From the NCBI RefSeq assembly GCF_014284195.1, contig NZ_JACOGC010000004.1, forward strand, positions 248,001 through 312,000: 64,000 nt of DNA. Direction: 5' to 3'. A program made the translations under genes and the position numbers. The stretch's first letter is position 1. Each line of letters starts with the position of its first letter. Source of the DNA: Cognatundibacterium griseum (GTDB lineage: Bacteria > Pseudomonadota > Gammaproteobacteria > Burkholderiales > Burkholderiaceae_D). Shown here piece after piece: positions 26,983 through 35,855 of this stretch. The notes below the pieces were generated by a model, which was not told the DNA's origin, did no database searches, and worked only from the letters and a program-made list of their open reading frames with translations.

Positions 26983-27413
26983 TAATGAATGCAAAAAAAT
27001 GAAGACTGACTTTTTGCGCTTATTTTTTTGGGTGACGCCACCAGTTCAAGGTATTTGTAAAAAAATACTAAACTCAGTGAAGCAATTCTGTGATGTCGTG
27101 CTATTAATATACGAAAATAGTCTATCACAGAAAAATTTTTTACATTACAAAGTGTTACAGCCATTTATGAAAGCATGATGACATTAGCCTGAAAATGGCT
27201 AAAAACTGTCACAAACAAACCACATAAATAGTTTTTTAATCATTATTTATGCTGTTTTTTTGTTCTTTAAACCATAAATTCTGTTCACTGAGATCGTAAT
27301 GGAAAAAACGTTCAATGAAAGAAAAGCTGTTTTTTTGCAATCAATCAGCGATTGATATGAAAATTAAACTGTCATTTTTCTTGTCCGCCCATCACCGCGC
27401 TGGGCATGCGGGA

Positions 27414-28307
27414 TCAGGGATAAGTGACGGGGGCAATATTACCTGCATTCGTCCGGTAAGCAGGCAGACTGGCCAGATCGGCGCCTTTTGCTCTGGCATA
27501 CAAAGGCATGACTTCCGGCAGATGCCGGCGTATTTCTGCAATCCGGCTGTTGCCCGCAGGGTGGGTGGACAACCACTGTGGCGGTGAATTTTTATTCACC
27601 ATCCCCATTTTCTGCCACAAGGCAATACCGGCACGCGGATCGTAACCGGCACGTGCCGCAATATCGAGGCCGACGATGTCCGCCTCAGTTTCATCTTCGC
27701 GGGAAAATGCCAGCATACTGACATTCGCCACCCCGCCCGCCACGGTACCCGCCAGATTCGGGTCGTACCCTTTGGCGCCAGCGATAATTTCTGCCAGCTT
27801 TACCCCAAAATTAGCGACGGCCGCCTTGCCGGCACGCTCGGCGCCGTGTTCGCGCAAGGCATGGGCAATTTCATGCCCCATGACGATTGCCACTTCATCA
27901 TCGGTCAGTTTCAGCGTATCCAGTATGCCGGTATAAAACGCGATTTTGCCGCCCGGCATGCAATACGCATTGATCTGTTTTGATCCCAGCAAGTTGATTT
28001 CCCATTTCCAGCTGCGCGAACGCTCGTTCCAGCGGTAAGTGTAAGGAATCAGGCGGTTGGCGATCGCGCGCAGGCGGATGACCTGCGGATGATTGTCCGG
28101 TCCGAGCGCATGCTGGTTTTCTGCCTGCTGAAGGGTTTGTGAATATTGCAGCGCAGCCTGTTTTTCCAGTGCGCCGGTAGGGGCAAAAATCCGCATCGGC
28201 GACATGGCACCGACTTTCACACCATCCTGCTGCGGACTTTGCGCCAATGCGGGCATTCCGCCGAACAGGCCGGCGACGATCAATACGATGATGGAATGTT
28301 TCATCAT
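27414..28307 (-). CDS. M48 family zinc metallopeptidase, periplasmic
   Basis: This 297-residue secreted peptidase resembles LoiP/BepA-type envelope quality-control proteases. A signal peptide ends near PALA/Q (residue 22). The zinc motif HEIAH is at 145–149, and the third ligand lies in EDETEADIVGLDIAARAGYD. The mature domain includes WEINLLGSKQINAYCMPGGK, conserved in the family. The start is taken at the first of two adjacent ATGs (28307 or 28304); the longer frame to 28346 has no leader-like sequence. It follows metW by 53 bases but is functionally unrelated. Confidence 0.9.
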   Translation of the reverse strand: MMKHSIIVLIVAGLFGGMPALAQSPQQDGVKVGAMSPMRIFAPTGALEKQAALQYSQTLQQAENQHALGPDNHPQVIRLRAIANRLIPYTYRWNERSRSWKWEINLLGSKQINAYCMPGGKIAFYTGILDTLKLTDDEVAIVMGHEIAHALREHGAERAGKAAVANFGVKLAEIIAGAKGYDPNLAGTVAGGVANVSMLAFSREDETEADIVGLDIAARAGYDPRAGIALWQKMGMVNKNSPPQWLSTHPAGNSRIAEIRRHLPEVMPLYARAKGADLASLPAYRTNAGNIAPVTYP

Positions 28308-28360
28308 TTCACTCTGACAGTAACGAGACAAAATGCCGGAAAACAAATCACGGCGTCCAA

Positions 28361-28969
28361 TCAGGCAACGCGCTTACGCAGGCGGAATACCGCCAGACTG
28401 CCACGCCAGTTCGGCAATACATGGACCGGTTGTCCTTCATGCAGGGCGACGCATTCCATGACCTCCAGACCGACTTCATGCGCCAGATCGGAAAAATCAT
28501 AGATCGTTGCACAGCGCACGTTGGGCGTATCGTACCACTGGTAAGGCAGCGATTTGGAGACCGGCATTTTCCCGCGCAACAAGGCCGTGCGGTGTGGCCA
28601 GTAACCAAAATTCGGGAAAGAGACGATGGCTTCGCGCCCGACCCGGGCAATATCCCGCAGCAAGGGCTCGACATGCTTCATCATCTGCAGCGATGACAGG
28701 CACAGTACGGTGTCGAAAGAGTTATTTTCAAACATGCCCAGACCGTTTTCCATGTCCTGCTGAATGACGCTGATATGGCGTTTTGCGCAGGCCAGCACCT
28801 TGTCGTCGGCAATTTCGATGCCGTAACCATGACACTGCTTGTCGGTCTGCAGGTAATCCAGCATCACGCCGTCGCCGCAACCGACATCCAGCACCTGGGA
28901 CTGTGGCCGGATCCAGTCGGCGATGAAAGCGAGGTCCGGACGGAGCTGATTCAATTCGGCGAAATTCAT
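28361..28969 (-). CDS. metW: Methionine biosynthesis protein MetW
   Basis: The 202-residue methyltransferase-fold protein has VLDVGCGDG at 26–34, the SAM-binding motif. [20 protein letters not shown] and [11 protein letters not shown] are MetW hallmarks. In proteobacteria MetW works with MetX, which needs it for full homoserine acyltransferase activity in several species. It overlaps metX by four bases, the usual arrangement. Confidence 0.96.
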   Translation of the reverse strand: MNFAELNQLRPDLAFIADWIRPQSQVLDVGCGDGVMLDYLQTDKQCHGYGIEIADDKVLACAKRHISVIQQDMENGLGMFENNSFDTVLCLSSLQMMKHVEPLLRDIARVGREAIVSFPNFGYWPHRTALLRGKMPVSKSLPYQWYDTPNVRCATIYDFSDLAHEVGLEVMECVALHEGQPVHVLPNWRGSLAVFRLRKRVA

Positions 28970-30117
28970 GCTGCTTCTCCCTGCAGTCCGGCATCAATAC
29001 GGTTGAAATAGGCCGCGACCAGATTCAGGTAGCGGGCATCGTCGAGCAAGAAAGCGTCATGCCCGTGCGGCGCATCGATTTCGGCATAGGACACGGTGCG
29101 CCGGTTGCTGACCAGCGCCCGCACAATTTCCCGGCTGCGCTCTGGCGAAAAGCGCCAGTCGGTCGTGAACGATGCCAGCAGAAAACTGGCTTTGGTCTGC
29201 GCCAGCGCAGCCGCCAGATCGCCACCGGTATGACGTGCCGGATCAAAATAATCCAGTGCCTTGGTGATCAGCAAATAAGTATTGGCGTCGAAATAATCGG
29301 AAAATTTATCGCCCTGGTAGCGCAGGTAGGATTCGATTTCAAAATCGACCCCGTAGCCGAACTGATAATCTCCCGACTTCAGATCGCGGCCGAATTTTTC
29401 TGCCATATCGTCATCGGACAGATAAGTGATGTGGCCGATCATGCGCGCCACCCGCAAGCCGCGCCGCGGCACCACGCCATGCGCATAAAAATCACCGCCA
29501 TGAAAATCCGGATCGGTCAGAATCGCCTGTCTGGCAACGTCGTTAAACGCAATATTCTGCGCCGATAACCTGGGGGTCGAGGCAATCACGACGCAGTGCT
29601 GCAGCCGGTCCGGATACAGGATGCTCCATGCCAGTGCCTGCATGCCGCCCAGCGAACCACCCATCACGGCGGCAAACTGGCGGATGACGAGCCGGTCAGC
29701 CACGCGCGCCTGGGCATTCACCCAGTCTTCCACCGTCACCACCGGAAAATCCGCGCCATACGGTTTACCGGTAGCCGGATTGGGATGCATCGGTCCGGTG
29801 GAACCAAAACAAGAGCCGAGATTATTGATCCCAATGACGAAAAAACGGTTAGTGTCGACCGGTTTACCCGGCCCGACCATGTTGTCCCACCAGCCGATAT
29901 TTTTAGGCTGATCCGCATAATAGCCGGCGACGTGATGCGAGGCATTCAGCGCGTGGCAGATCAGGACGGCGTTCGATTTATCCGCATTCAGGGTGCCGTA
30001 GGTTTCTATCATCAAGGTGTAGCCGGCGATGCTGGCACCGCTCTGCAGCGCCAGCGGCTCATCGAAACGGAGGGCTTGCGGCGTGACAGCGCCGACGGAT
30101 CCTGCTGAAGTAGACAT
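28966..30117 (-). CDS. metX: Homoserine O-acyltransferase MetX
   Basis: The 383-residue alpha/beta-hydrolase acylates homoserine, the first committed step of methionine synthesis. The nucleophile elbow GGSLGGMQ holds Ser155; the catalytic His is in [12 protein letters not shown] near residue 353 and the oxyanion region is at [16 protein letters not shown]. Whether it uses acetyl- or succinyl-CoA cannot be told from sequence by eye; MetX with MetW in betaproteobacteria is often the succinyl type. The ATG at 30117, with GGAAGAG ahead of it, is preferred to one four codons upstream. Confidence 0.95.
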   Translation of the reverse strand: MSTSAGSVGAVTPQALRFDEPLALQSGASIAGYTLMIETYGTLNADKSNAVLICHALNASHHVAGYYADQPKNIGWWDNMVGPGKPVDTNRFFVIGINNLGSCFGSTGPMHPNPATGKPYGADFPVVTVEDWVNAQARVADRLVIRQFAAVMGGSLGGMQALAWSILYPDRLQHCVVIASTPRLSAQNIAFNDVARQAILTDPDFHGGDFYAHGVVPRRGLRVARMIGHITYLSDDDMAEKFGRDLKSGDYQFGYGVDFEIESYLRYQGDKFSDYFDANTYLLITKALDYFDPARHTGGDLAAALAQTKASFLLASFTTDWRFSPERSREIVRALVSNRRTVSYAEIDAPHGHDAFLLDDARYLNLVAAYFNRIDAGLQGEAA

Positions 30118-30292
30118 ACACTCTTCCATCGAGAAAACTCTCGTTCAAAAAACTCGGGAAGGCTAAAAGATGGGCTGAATGGGGAAAGGGAAAGCTGCAT
30201 TCAAGCTCGCTTTAGCCGTATTTATTGCCTGGAGATTCCAGACCGCGCCCGCAAGCTGATTATTCAAATCGGCGCCACAGAGTAAGCATAAC

Positions 30293-30330
30293 CAAGTCCG
30301 GCGCAGACGTCAAACCAGCCGCCGGACTTG
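30293..30330. terminator. Inverted repeat after ptsI, possible terminator
   Basis: CAAGTCCGGCG (30293–30303) pairs perfectly with CGCCGGACTTG (30320–30330), giving an 11-bp GC-rich stem with a 16-base loop, 17 bases after the ptsI stop on the minus strand. No T-run follows, so it is either a weak terminator or an RNA-stabilising hairpin separating the pts operon from metX. Confidence 0.5.
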
Positions 30331-30346
30331 CTACCGGCACAATGCG

Positions 30347-32113
30347 CTAATGCAGGGTCTGTCCGGCGGACTCCATCGCCGCCAGCGTCTCGCGGATGAC
30401 GACAGGATCATAACTGCGCAGAATTTTTTTGACGTGGGGCTGCAAGGCATCAATCCGGGTATTCAGAATGGCCTGCTTCACCTCCGGCAACAAGGCTGCC
30501 GGCATCGACAGCTCGCGGAATCCCATTCCGGCCAGCAGGCGGGTCAGGCGCAGGTCGCCAGCCATGCCGCCGCAGATCGAGACCGGGATCTCCGCCTTCT
30601 CAGCAGCATTGATGATCATCTGCAACAACTGCAAAATCGCCGGATGCAGGTCGTCGTACAGATGCGCGACTTCATGGTCAGCCCGGTCAATCGCCAGTGT
30701 GTACTGGATCAGGTCGTTGGTGCCAATCGAGAGGAAATCCAGTTTTTTCACGAACATCGGCAATGCCAGCGCGGCGGCCGGTACTTCGATCATGGCGCCG
30801 ACCGGCACTTCCGGATCAAATTCCTTGCCTTCGGCGCTCAGTTCCTGCTTGGCCTGTGCAATCATCGCCAGCGTCTGATCAATTTCAAAATTATGCGCCA
30901 TCATCGGCACCAGAATCTTGACCGGGCCAAAGGCAGAAGCACGCAACATGGCGCGCAGCTGGGTCAGGAACAACTGCGGCTCGGACAGACAGTAACGGAT
31001 TGCCCGCAAACCCAGCGCCGGATTGAGGATATTGTGCTCGGTGATGTCGAGCGGCTTATCGGCACCGACATCGAGGGTGCGGATAGTGACGGGACGCCCC
31101 TTCATCCCCTGCACGGCGGCGCGGTAAGCGAGGAACTGTTCTTCCTCGCTCGGCAATTTATGCTCCTGACCGCTTCTTTCCATGAACAGGAATTCGGAAC
31201 GGAATAAGCCGACGCCGCTGGCACCGGCTTCCATCGCCTGCGTGGTATCGGCGGGCAATTCGATATTCGCCAGCAGGGTGATCTCCACGCCGTCTTGCGT
31301 GACGGCTGGCGTTTTTTTCAGTTTGCCGAGTTTTTTGCGCTGTTTCTGCAGCAGCGACTGGCGTTCACGGTATTGTTCCAGCACCAGTGTCGGCGGCGCC
31401 ACGATCACGACGCCGGCGTCGCTGTCGATAATCAGCCAGTCGTCCTGTTCGATCAGCTGGGACGCATTCCCCATGCCGACCACTGCAGGAATCCCGAGAC
31501 TGCGCGACACAATCGCGGTATGCGAGTTCTGTCCGCCTTCATCGGTGACAAATCCGGAAAAAGCGACGTCGCGGAACTGCATCATGTCCGCCGGAGAGAT
31601 GTCGCGCGCCACCACGATCATGTTGGCGCTGCGTTCGTCGATGCTGTCGGAGCGGGGCACGGTATCGGCGCTGTCAGTCAGCACCTTCAGCACCCGTTCG
31701 GCAACCTGCTGGATATCGGCCTTGCGTTCGCGCAGATAGTCGTCCTCGATTTCATCGAACTGGGCGGATAATTCGTCGACCTGGGTCACCAGCGCCCATT
31801 CGGCGTTGTAATGGCGTGTGCGGATGATATCCAGCGGCGCTTCCGACACCATGGGATCGGACAGGATCAGGGCATGCACATCCAGAAATGCGCCCAGCTC
31901 AGTCGGTGCATCCTGCGGTAGATCGGCCCAGATAGTCTGCAGCTCTTTATGCACCTGGGCAATCGCATTTTGCAATCGCAGTACTTCGGCCTCGACCAGT
32001 TCCTGCGCGACCAGGTAATGCTTCACGTCCAGCGCGGCAGGCCGCAGCAGATGCGCTCTGCCGATGGCAATGCCACGGGATACCGGAATGCCCTGCAATG
32101 TGAATGATGCCAT
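30347..32113 (-). CDS. ptsI: Phosphoenolpyruvate–protein phosphotransferase (enzyme I)
   Basis: The 588-residue EI transfers phosphate from PEP to HPr. The phosphorylated His198 lies in GGQNSHTAIVSRSLGIPAVVG. The C-terminal PEP-binding barrel has GLFRSEFLFM, the LRAIRYCLSEP block and VPVSICGGMAGD. The ATG at 32113 has a GGGAGACAAGG site; the frame is open 39 codons more, but that part is not EI-like. No sugar-specific EIIB/EIIC lies nearby, so the set is probably regulatory, as in many betaproteobacteria. Confidence 0.96.
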   Translation of the reverse strand: MASFTLQGIPVSRGIAIGRAHLLRPAALDVKHYLVAQELVEAEVLRLQNAIAQVHKELQTIWADLPQDAPTELGAFLDVHALILSDPMVSEAPLDIIRTRHYNAEWALVTQVDELSAQFDEIEDDYLRERKADIQQVAERVLKVLTDSADTVPRSDSIDERSANMIVVARDISPADMMQFRDVAFSGFVTDEGGQNSHTAIVSRSLGIPAVVGMGNASQLIEQDDWLIIDSDAGVVIVAPPTLVLEQYRERQSLLQKQRKKLGKLKKTPAVTQDGVEITLLANIELPADTTQAMEAGASGVGLFRSEFLFMERSGQEHKLPSEEEQFLAYRAAVQGMKGRPVTIRTLDVGADKPLDITEHNILNPALGLRAIRYCLSEPQLFLTQLRAMLRASAFGPVKILVPMMAHNFEIDQTLAMIAQAKQELSAEGKEFDPEVPVGAMIEVPAAALALPMFVKKLDFLSIGTNDLIQYTLAIDRADHEVAHLYDDLHPAILQLLQMIINAAEKAEIPVSICGGMAGDLRLTRLLAGMGFRELSMPAALLPEVKQAILNTRIDALQPHVKKILRSYDPVVIRETLAAMESAGQTLH

Positions 32114-32247
32114 GCCTTGTCTCCCAAAAAGCGGGACTATTCCCGGTTCTCCGGTATCGTTGCCGGAGACTGCCATACAGCGCACCGGCGGTTGATGATG
32201 ACAGCGCGCAGTTTGCGGCTGTCGGGGCAACGCCTGTAGCGGGAGGC

Positions 32248-32517
32248 TTATTCGCCTTCGCCGAATTTATCGTTGATCAGCGCCACGATGGCGTTGAAAC
32301 AATCCTGTTCATCAGCTCCTTCGGTTTCCAGTATGATCTTGCTGCCTTTGCCCGCCGCCAGCATCATCACGCCCATAATCGATTTTCCGTTCACCCGGCG
32401 GCCATTACGCGCAACCCAGACTTCGCTTTTGTATTTACTCGCCAGTTGTGTGAACTTGGCGGAAGCGCGTGCATGCAAACCCAGTTTGTTAACAATTTCA
32501 ATTTCTTGTTGAATCAT
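32248..32517 (-). CDS. ptsH: Phosphocarrier protein HPr
   Basis: The 89-residue HPr has His15 in KLGLHARAS, the site phosphorylated by enzyme I, and Ser46 in GKSIMGVMMLAAGKG, the site targeted by HPr kinase in species that have one (no hprK is visible here). Length and motifs are standard. It lies between the EIIA gene (21 bases upstream) and ptsI (134 bases downstream). Confidence 0.97.
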   Translation of the reverse strand: MIQQEIEIVNKLGLHARASAKFTQLASKYKSEVWVARNGRRVNGKSIMGVMMLAAGKGSKIILETEGADEQDCFNAIVALINDKFGEGE

Positions 32518-32538
32518 GCTGAACTTTCAGATCTCGGA

Positions 32539-32946
32539 TTAATTGGGTGACAGGCGAATACGGTTATCAATACGCAAGGCGCCGTTCTGACCGCCCGCCA
32601 GCGCCATTTCCACCACCACATCCAGCGCGTCGTTGCGGTAAGTGATGGCGCGCAGCAGCATCGGCAGGCTGATACCGGCAATCGTGGCCACCTGATCTGC
32701 CTCGCCCAGCTGGCGGCAGCAGTTCGATGGCGTGCCGCCCATGATGTCGGTCATGACCAGCACTCCGGAACCGTCGTTCAGGCGCTGCACGGCGGCGCGC
32801 GCCAGATGGTTCACCTCTTCCGGATTCTGGTCGGCAACCACATCAATCGCCTCCAGACGCTCAGGCATACCGCGGAAGACATGCGCTGCCGCCTGGACGA
32901 AAGCCGATCCGAGCGGTGCATGTGTCAATAACAGTATTCCAACCAT
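32539..32946 (-). CDS. PTS EIIA component, mannose family
   Basis: The 135-residue EIIA(Man)-fold protein has the phosphorylated His9 in ILLLTHAPLG, plus VMTDIMGGTPSN, the active-site aspartate/glycine block of the family. It has no fused IIB domain and there are no EIIC/EIID genes, so it probably serves as a phosphorylation sensor rather than in sugar uptake. It is the first gene of the EIIA–HPr–EI group and follows gshB by 88 bases. Confidence 0.93.
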   Translation of the reverse strand: MVGILLLTHAPLGSAFVQAAAHVFRGMPERLEAIDVVADQNPEEVNHLARAAVQRLNDGSGVLVMTDIMGGTPSNCCRQLGEADQVATIAGISLPMLLRAITYRNDALDVVVEMALAGGQNGALRIDNRIRLSPN

Positions 32947-33014
32947 AATTTTTCAAAAATTGGGGGAGTATGTGTCAATTTCTATTGATCGCCCAGATAA
33001 AACAAGGCTCTTTA

Positions 33015-33036
33015 AATATACTCCCCGGAGTATATT
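33015..33036. promoter_or_regulatory. 22-base palindrome at the end of gshB
   Basis: AATATACTCC (33015–33024) and GGAGTATATT (33027–33036) form a perfect palindrome around CC, overlapping the gshB stop codon and 68 bases ahead of the EIIA start. No T-run follows it on the minus strand, so it is not a standard terminator. The ATACTCC/GGAGTAT arms resemble metal- or formaldehyde-sensor operators of the CsoR/FrmR type, but none is nearby. Confidence 0.4.
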
Positions 33037-33982
33037 AATTTTCCGCCAGCGCCGATTCGAGCGCATCAATAAACATCGCCGCCACATCAAATCCGGTCTG
33101 CTGGGTGATTTCCTGAAAACAGGTCGGGCTGGTGACATTCACTTCGGTCAGGCAACTGCCGATGACGTCTAATCCTACCAGCAACAGGCCTCTTTGATAA
33201 AGCTGCGGCGCCAAAGTCTGTGCAATCTCAAGATCTCTTTCCGACAAGGCTTGCGCCACACCGACGCCGCCCGCCGCCAGATTACCGCGCACTTCGCCGT
33301 GCTGAGGAATCCGCGCCAGCGCGAACGGCACCACCTTGCCGCCGATCAGCAGTATGCGCTTGTCGCCCTGAACAATCTCGGGAATATAACGCTGGACCAT
33401 GATGGTGCGGCTGCCGTTGTCGGTCAGGGTTTCGATGACGGAACCCAGATTCATGCCGTCGGCACCGATGCGGAAAATGCCCATGCCGCCCATGCCGTCC
33501 AGCGGTTTCAGAATCACATCCCGGTGCTCGCGGTGAAACGCACGGATGCGCTCCGCGTCGCGCGTCACCAGCGTCGGCGCGGTGAACTGGCTGAATTGCG
33601 CAATGCTGAGTTTTTCATTGTGATTGCGGATCGCCGCCGGTTTGTTGAACACCCGCGCGCCCTGCTGTTCCGCCAGCTCCAGCAGATAGGTGGCGTAAAT
33701 GTACTCCATGTCGAAAGGCGGGTCCTTGCGCTGCAAGACCACGTCAAACGCCTTCAGCGCCACTTCGGCCGGCACGTCGGCGCGATACCAGTCGTCCGCC
33801 GCGCCAGTCAGATGGATCTGGCGGGCCGCTGCCGTCACCACGCCATTTTCCAGCGCAATATCCTGCGGCTCCATCGCATAGATGCTGTGGCCGCGCCTGA
33901 CCGCTTCGCGCATCATCGCGAAGGTCGAGTCTTTGTAGGTTTTGAACTGCGATAAAGGATCAGTCAGGAAAGCAATTTTCAT
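33035..33982 (-). CDS. gshB: Glutathione synthetase
   Basis: This 315-residue ATP-grasp enzyme joins gamma-glutamylcysteine and glycine. The start MKIAFLTDPLSQFKTYKDST is typical. LKPLDGMGGMGIFRI is the ATP-grasp glycine-rich loop, and QRYIPEIVQGDKRILLIGGK and TEVNVTSPTCFQEI carry substrate- and metal-binding residues. It lies 33 bases downstream of gshA, with which it is expected to be cotranscribed. Confidence 0.97.
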   Translation of the reverse strand: MKIAFLTDPLSQFKTYKDSTFAMMREAVRRGHSIYAMEPQDIALENGVVTAAARQIHLTGAADDWYRADVPAEVALKAFDVVLQRKDPPFDMEYIYATYLLELAEQQGARVFNKPAAIRNHNEKLSIAQFSQFTAPTLVTRDAERIRAFHREHRDVILKPLDGMGGMGIFRIGADGMNLGSVIETLTDNGSRTIMVQRYIPEIVQGDKRILLIGGKVVPFALARIPQHGEVRGNLAAGGVGVAQALSERDLEIAQTLAPQLYQRGLLLVGLDVIGSCLTEVNVTSPTCFQEITQQTGFDVAAMFIDALESALAEN

Positions 33983-34015
33983 AGCCCTACTTTCGCACCG
34001 GGAATACCGGTCAGA

Positions 34016-35314
34016 TTAATAAATTTCCGGATTGGGATCGGTTTTTTCCAGTTCCAGCGAAGCTGCCAGCAAAGCCAGCCTTGCGACCACGCCGTACAGA
34101 TAAAAACGGTTCGGCGCCGCGGTACCCGGCTTGGCTTTCATATCCGGCACCGCATGCTGCTGCGCAAAAGCCAGCGGCACGAAATGCATGCCCGGCGTGT
34201 TGAGATTTTCATCCACGCCGCGGCCTTCGTGGACGCGGTAGAAACCACCGACCACGTAACGGTCGATCATATACACCACCGGCTCGGCCACCGATTCGTT
34301 GATCTGCTCGAAGGTATACACCCCTTCCTGCACGATCACATCCGATACTTCCAGACCGTCTTTCACGACCGCCATCTTGTTGCGCTGCTTGCGGTTCAGG
34401 TCGCGGACTTCATCGGAACTGTGTACGGTCATGATGCCCATGCCATAGGTGCCGGCATCGGCCTTGACGACGACAAACGGTTTATCCTTAATGCCGTATT
34501 CCTTGTATTTTTTGCGGATTTTCGCCAGCACGGTATCGACTGCGGCCGCCAGCGCATCTTCGCCGGTGCCATCCTGAAAATTGATGTTATTCACCCGGGC
34601 GAAATACGGGTTCAGCATCCACGGGTCGATATCGACCAGCTTGGCAAATTTTTTGACCACGTCATCGTAAGAGGCGAAGTGATTGCTCTTGCGCCGCATC
34701 GCCCAGCCGGCATGTACCGGCGGCAACAGCGTCTGTTCATTGATATCTTCCAGGATAGCCGGGATGCCCGCCGACAAATCATTGTTCAGTAGGATGGTGC
34801 AAGGGTCAAAATTTTTCAGCCCCAGCCGGCGTCCGTTGGCTGAACGCTCCAGCGGCTCCAGAATCAGCTCGCTGCCGTCCGGCAGCGTCAGCGGTGTCGG
34901 TGCGGTGATCTCCGGCGACAGCGAACCCAGCCGCACATTCAGACCGGTCTGGCGGAAAATCTGCATCATGCGCGCCACGTTTTGCAGATAGAAAGTATTG
35001 CGGGTATGGCCTTCCGGAATCAGCAACAGATTCTTTGCATCAGGACAATATTTTTCGATGGCCGCCATCGCCGCCTGCACTGCCAGCGGCAGCATTTCAG
35101 ACGCCAGATTATTAAATCCCCCGGGAAACAGGTTGGTATCGACCGGGGCGAGCTTGAAGCCTGCGTTACGCAAATCCACCGAACAGTAGAAGGGCGGCGT
35201 ATGTTCCTGCCATTCCAGCCGGAACCAGCGCTCAATCGCCGGTGTGGCTTCGAGTATTTTCTTTTCTAAATCGAGCAGGGGGCCGTTTAAGGCCGTGACG
35301 AGGTGCGGAACCAT
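34016..35314 (-). CDS. gshA: Glutamate–cysteine ligase, T. ferrooxidans type
   Basis: The 432-residue ligase catalyses the first step of glutathione synthesis and belongs to the small betaproteobacterial/acidithiobacilli family rather than the E. coli type. Features are MVPHLVTALNGPLLDLEKKI at the start, FYCSVDLRNAGFKLAPVDTN, VVVKADAGTYGMGIM (ATP-binding region) and VVYMIDRYVVGGFYRVHEGR. The ATG at 35314 has AAAGG upstream; the in-frame extension of 14 codons is not needed. Head of the gshA–gshB pair. Confidence 0.94.
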   Translation of the reverse strand: MVPHLVTALNGPLLDLEKKILEATPAIERWFRLEWQEHTPPFYCSVDLRNAGFKLAPVDTNLFPGGFNNLASEMLPLAVQAAMAAIEKYCPDAKNLLLIPEGHTRNTFYLQNVARMMQIFRQTGLNVRLGSLSPEITAPTPLTLPDGSELILEPLERSANGRRLGLKNFDPCTILLNNDLSAGIPAILEDINEQTLLPPVHAGWAMRRKSNHFASYDDVVKKFAKLVDIDPWMLNPYFARVNNINFQDGTGEDALAAAVDTVLAKIRKKYKEYGIKDKPFVVVKADAGTYGMGIMTVHSSDEVRDLNRKQRNKMAVVKDGLEVSDVIVQEGVYTFEQINESVAEPVVYMIDRYVVGGFYRVHEGRGVDENLNTPGMHFVPLAFAQQHAVPDMKAKPGTAAPNRFYLYGVVARLALLAASLELEKTDPNPEIY

Positions 35315-35450
35315 AGTAACCTTTGTTGAAGTGCTTGCTGCCCGCCGGTCTGGCACAGTGATCGCTGCGATACGCCGGGGGCATGGTGACTTTGCTAGCT
35401 TGGGGTGAAATGACAGGAATCAAGTCATCTCCGCAATACCCCTACAAACT

Positions 35451-35753
35451 TCAGGACGATTTGGCCAGCAGGCTGAAATGCTCCACCACCGGCGGTGCCG
35501 CGAAATACGGGCCGACGATCGCACGCCACTGCGCAAATGCCGGGGATTCGCGGAAATCAATGGTGTGGTTTTCCAGCGTTTCCCAGAAAATCATCAGGAC
35601 ATAGCGTTCCGGCGATTCGATGCCTTTGTTGACTTTAAAGCCGCAAAATCCCCTGGCCTGGGAAATCACTTCTGCCAGGCCGCGCTGGATGGCGGCGTCG
35701 AATTCGGTCTGCTGACCGGGATGAATACGGATATCGGCAAGTTCGAGAATCAT
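35451..35753 (-). CDS. Antibiotic biosynthesis monooxygenase (ABM) domain protein
   Basis: The 100-residue protein has a single ABM ferredoxin-like domain: MILELADIRIHPGQQTEFDA, GFCGFKVNKGIESPERYVLM and the WETLENH block. Members include small cofactor-free monooxygenases and heme-degrading enzymes, but many are of unknown function. It probably forms a dimer in the cytoplasm. It is separated from gshA by 136 bases. Confidence 0.85.
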   Translation of the reverse strand: MILELADIRIHPGQQTEFDAAIQRGLAEVISQARGFCGFKVNKGIESPERYVLMIFWETLENHTIDFRESPAFAQWRAIVGPYFAAPPVVEHFSLLAKSS

Positions 35754-35855
35754 GATGGGCTCTTTGACAGAAAATGGTGTTGGAACAGATTGCGGATCAG
35801 TCTCACATTATGGCATTAATTGGCGCTCCGATTATCGGCGGCGCGCCAATCGGCC

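Larger units (their letters stand above)
26735..27413. other. AT-rich 679-base control region upstream of the TonB receptor
   Basis: No convincing gene is present; the 94-codon plus-strand frame at 26894–27178 and its minus-strand shadow have unlikely composition and no ribosome binding site. The region is clearly more AT-rich than its surroundings. It holds a 7-bp inverted repeat at 26794–26815 and a pair of LacI/PurR-like palindromes at 26929–26940 and 26971–26982. The part from about 27000 to 27413, downstream of the M48 gene, shows no terminator I can recognise. Confidence 0.6.

Noticed and set aside
26894-27178. 94-codon plus-strand frame in the gap upstream of the TonB receptor
   Set aside because: Unusual Phe/Lys/Cys-rich composition due to AT-rich DNA, no good ribosome binding site, and it runs through the operator-like palindromes.
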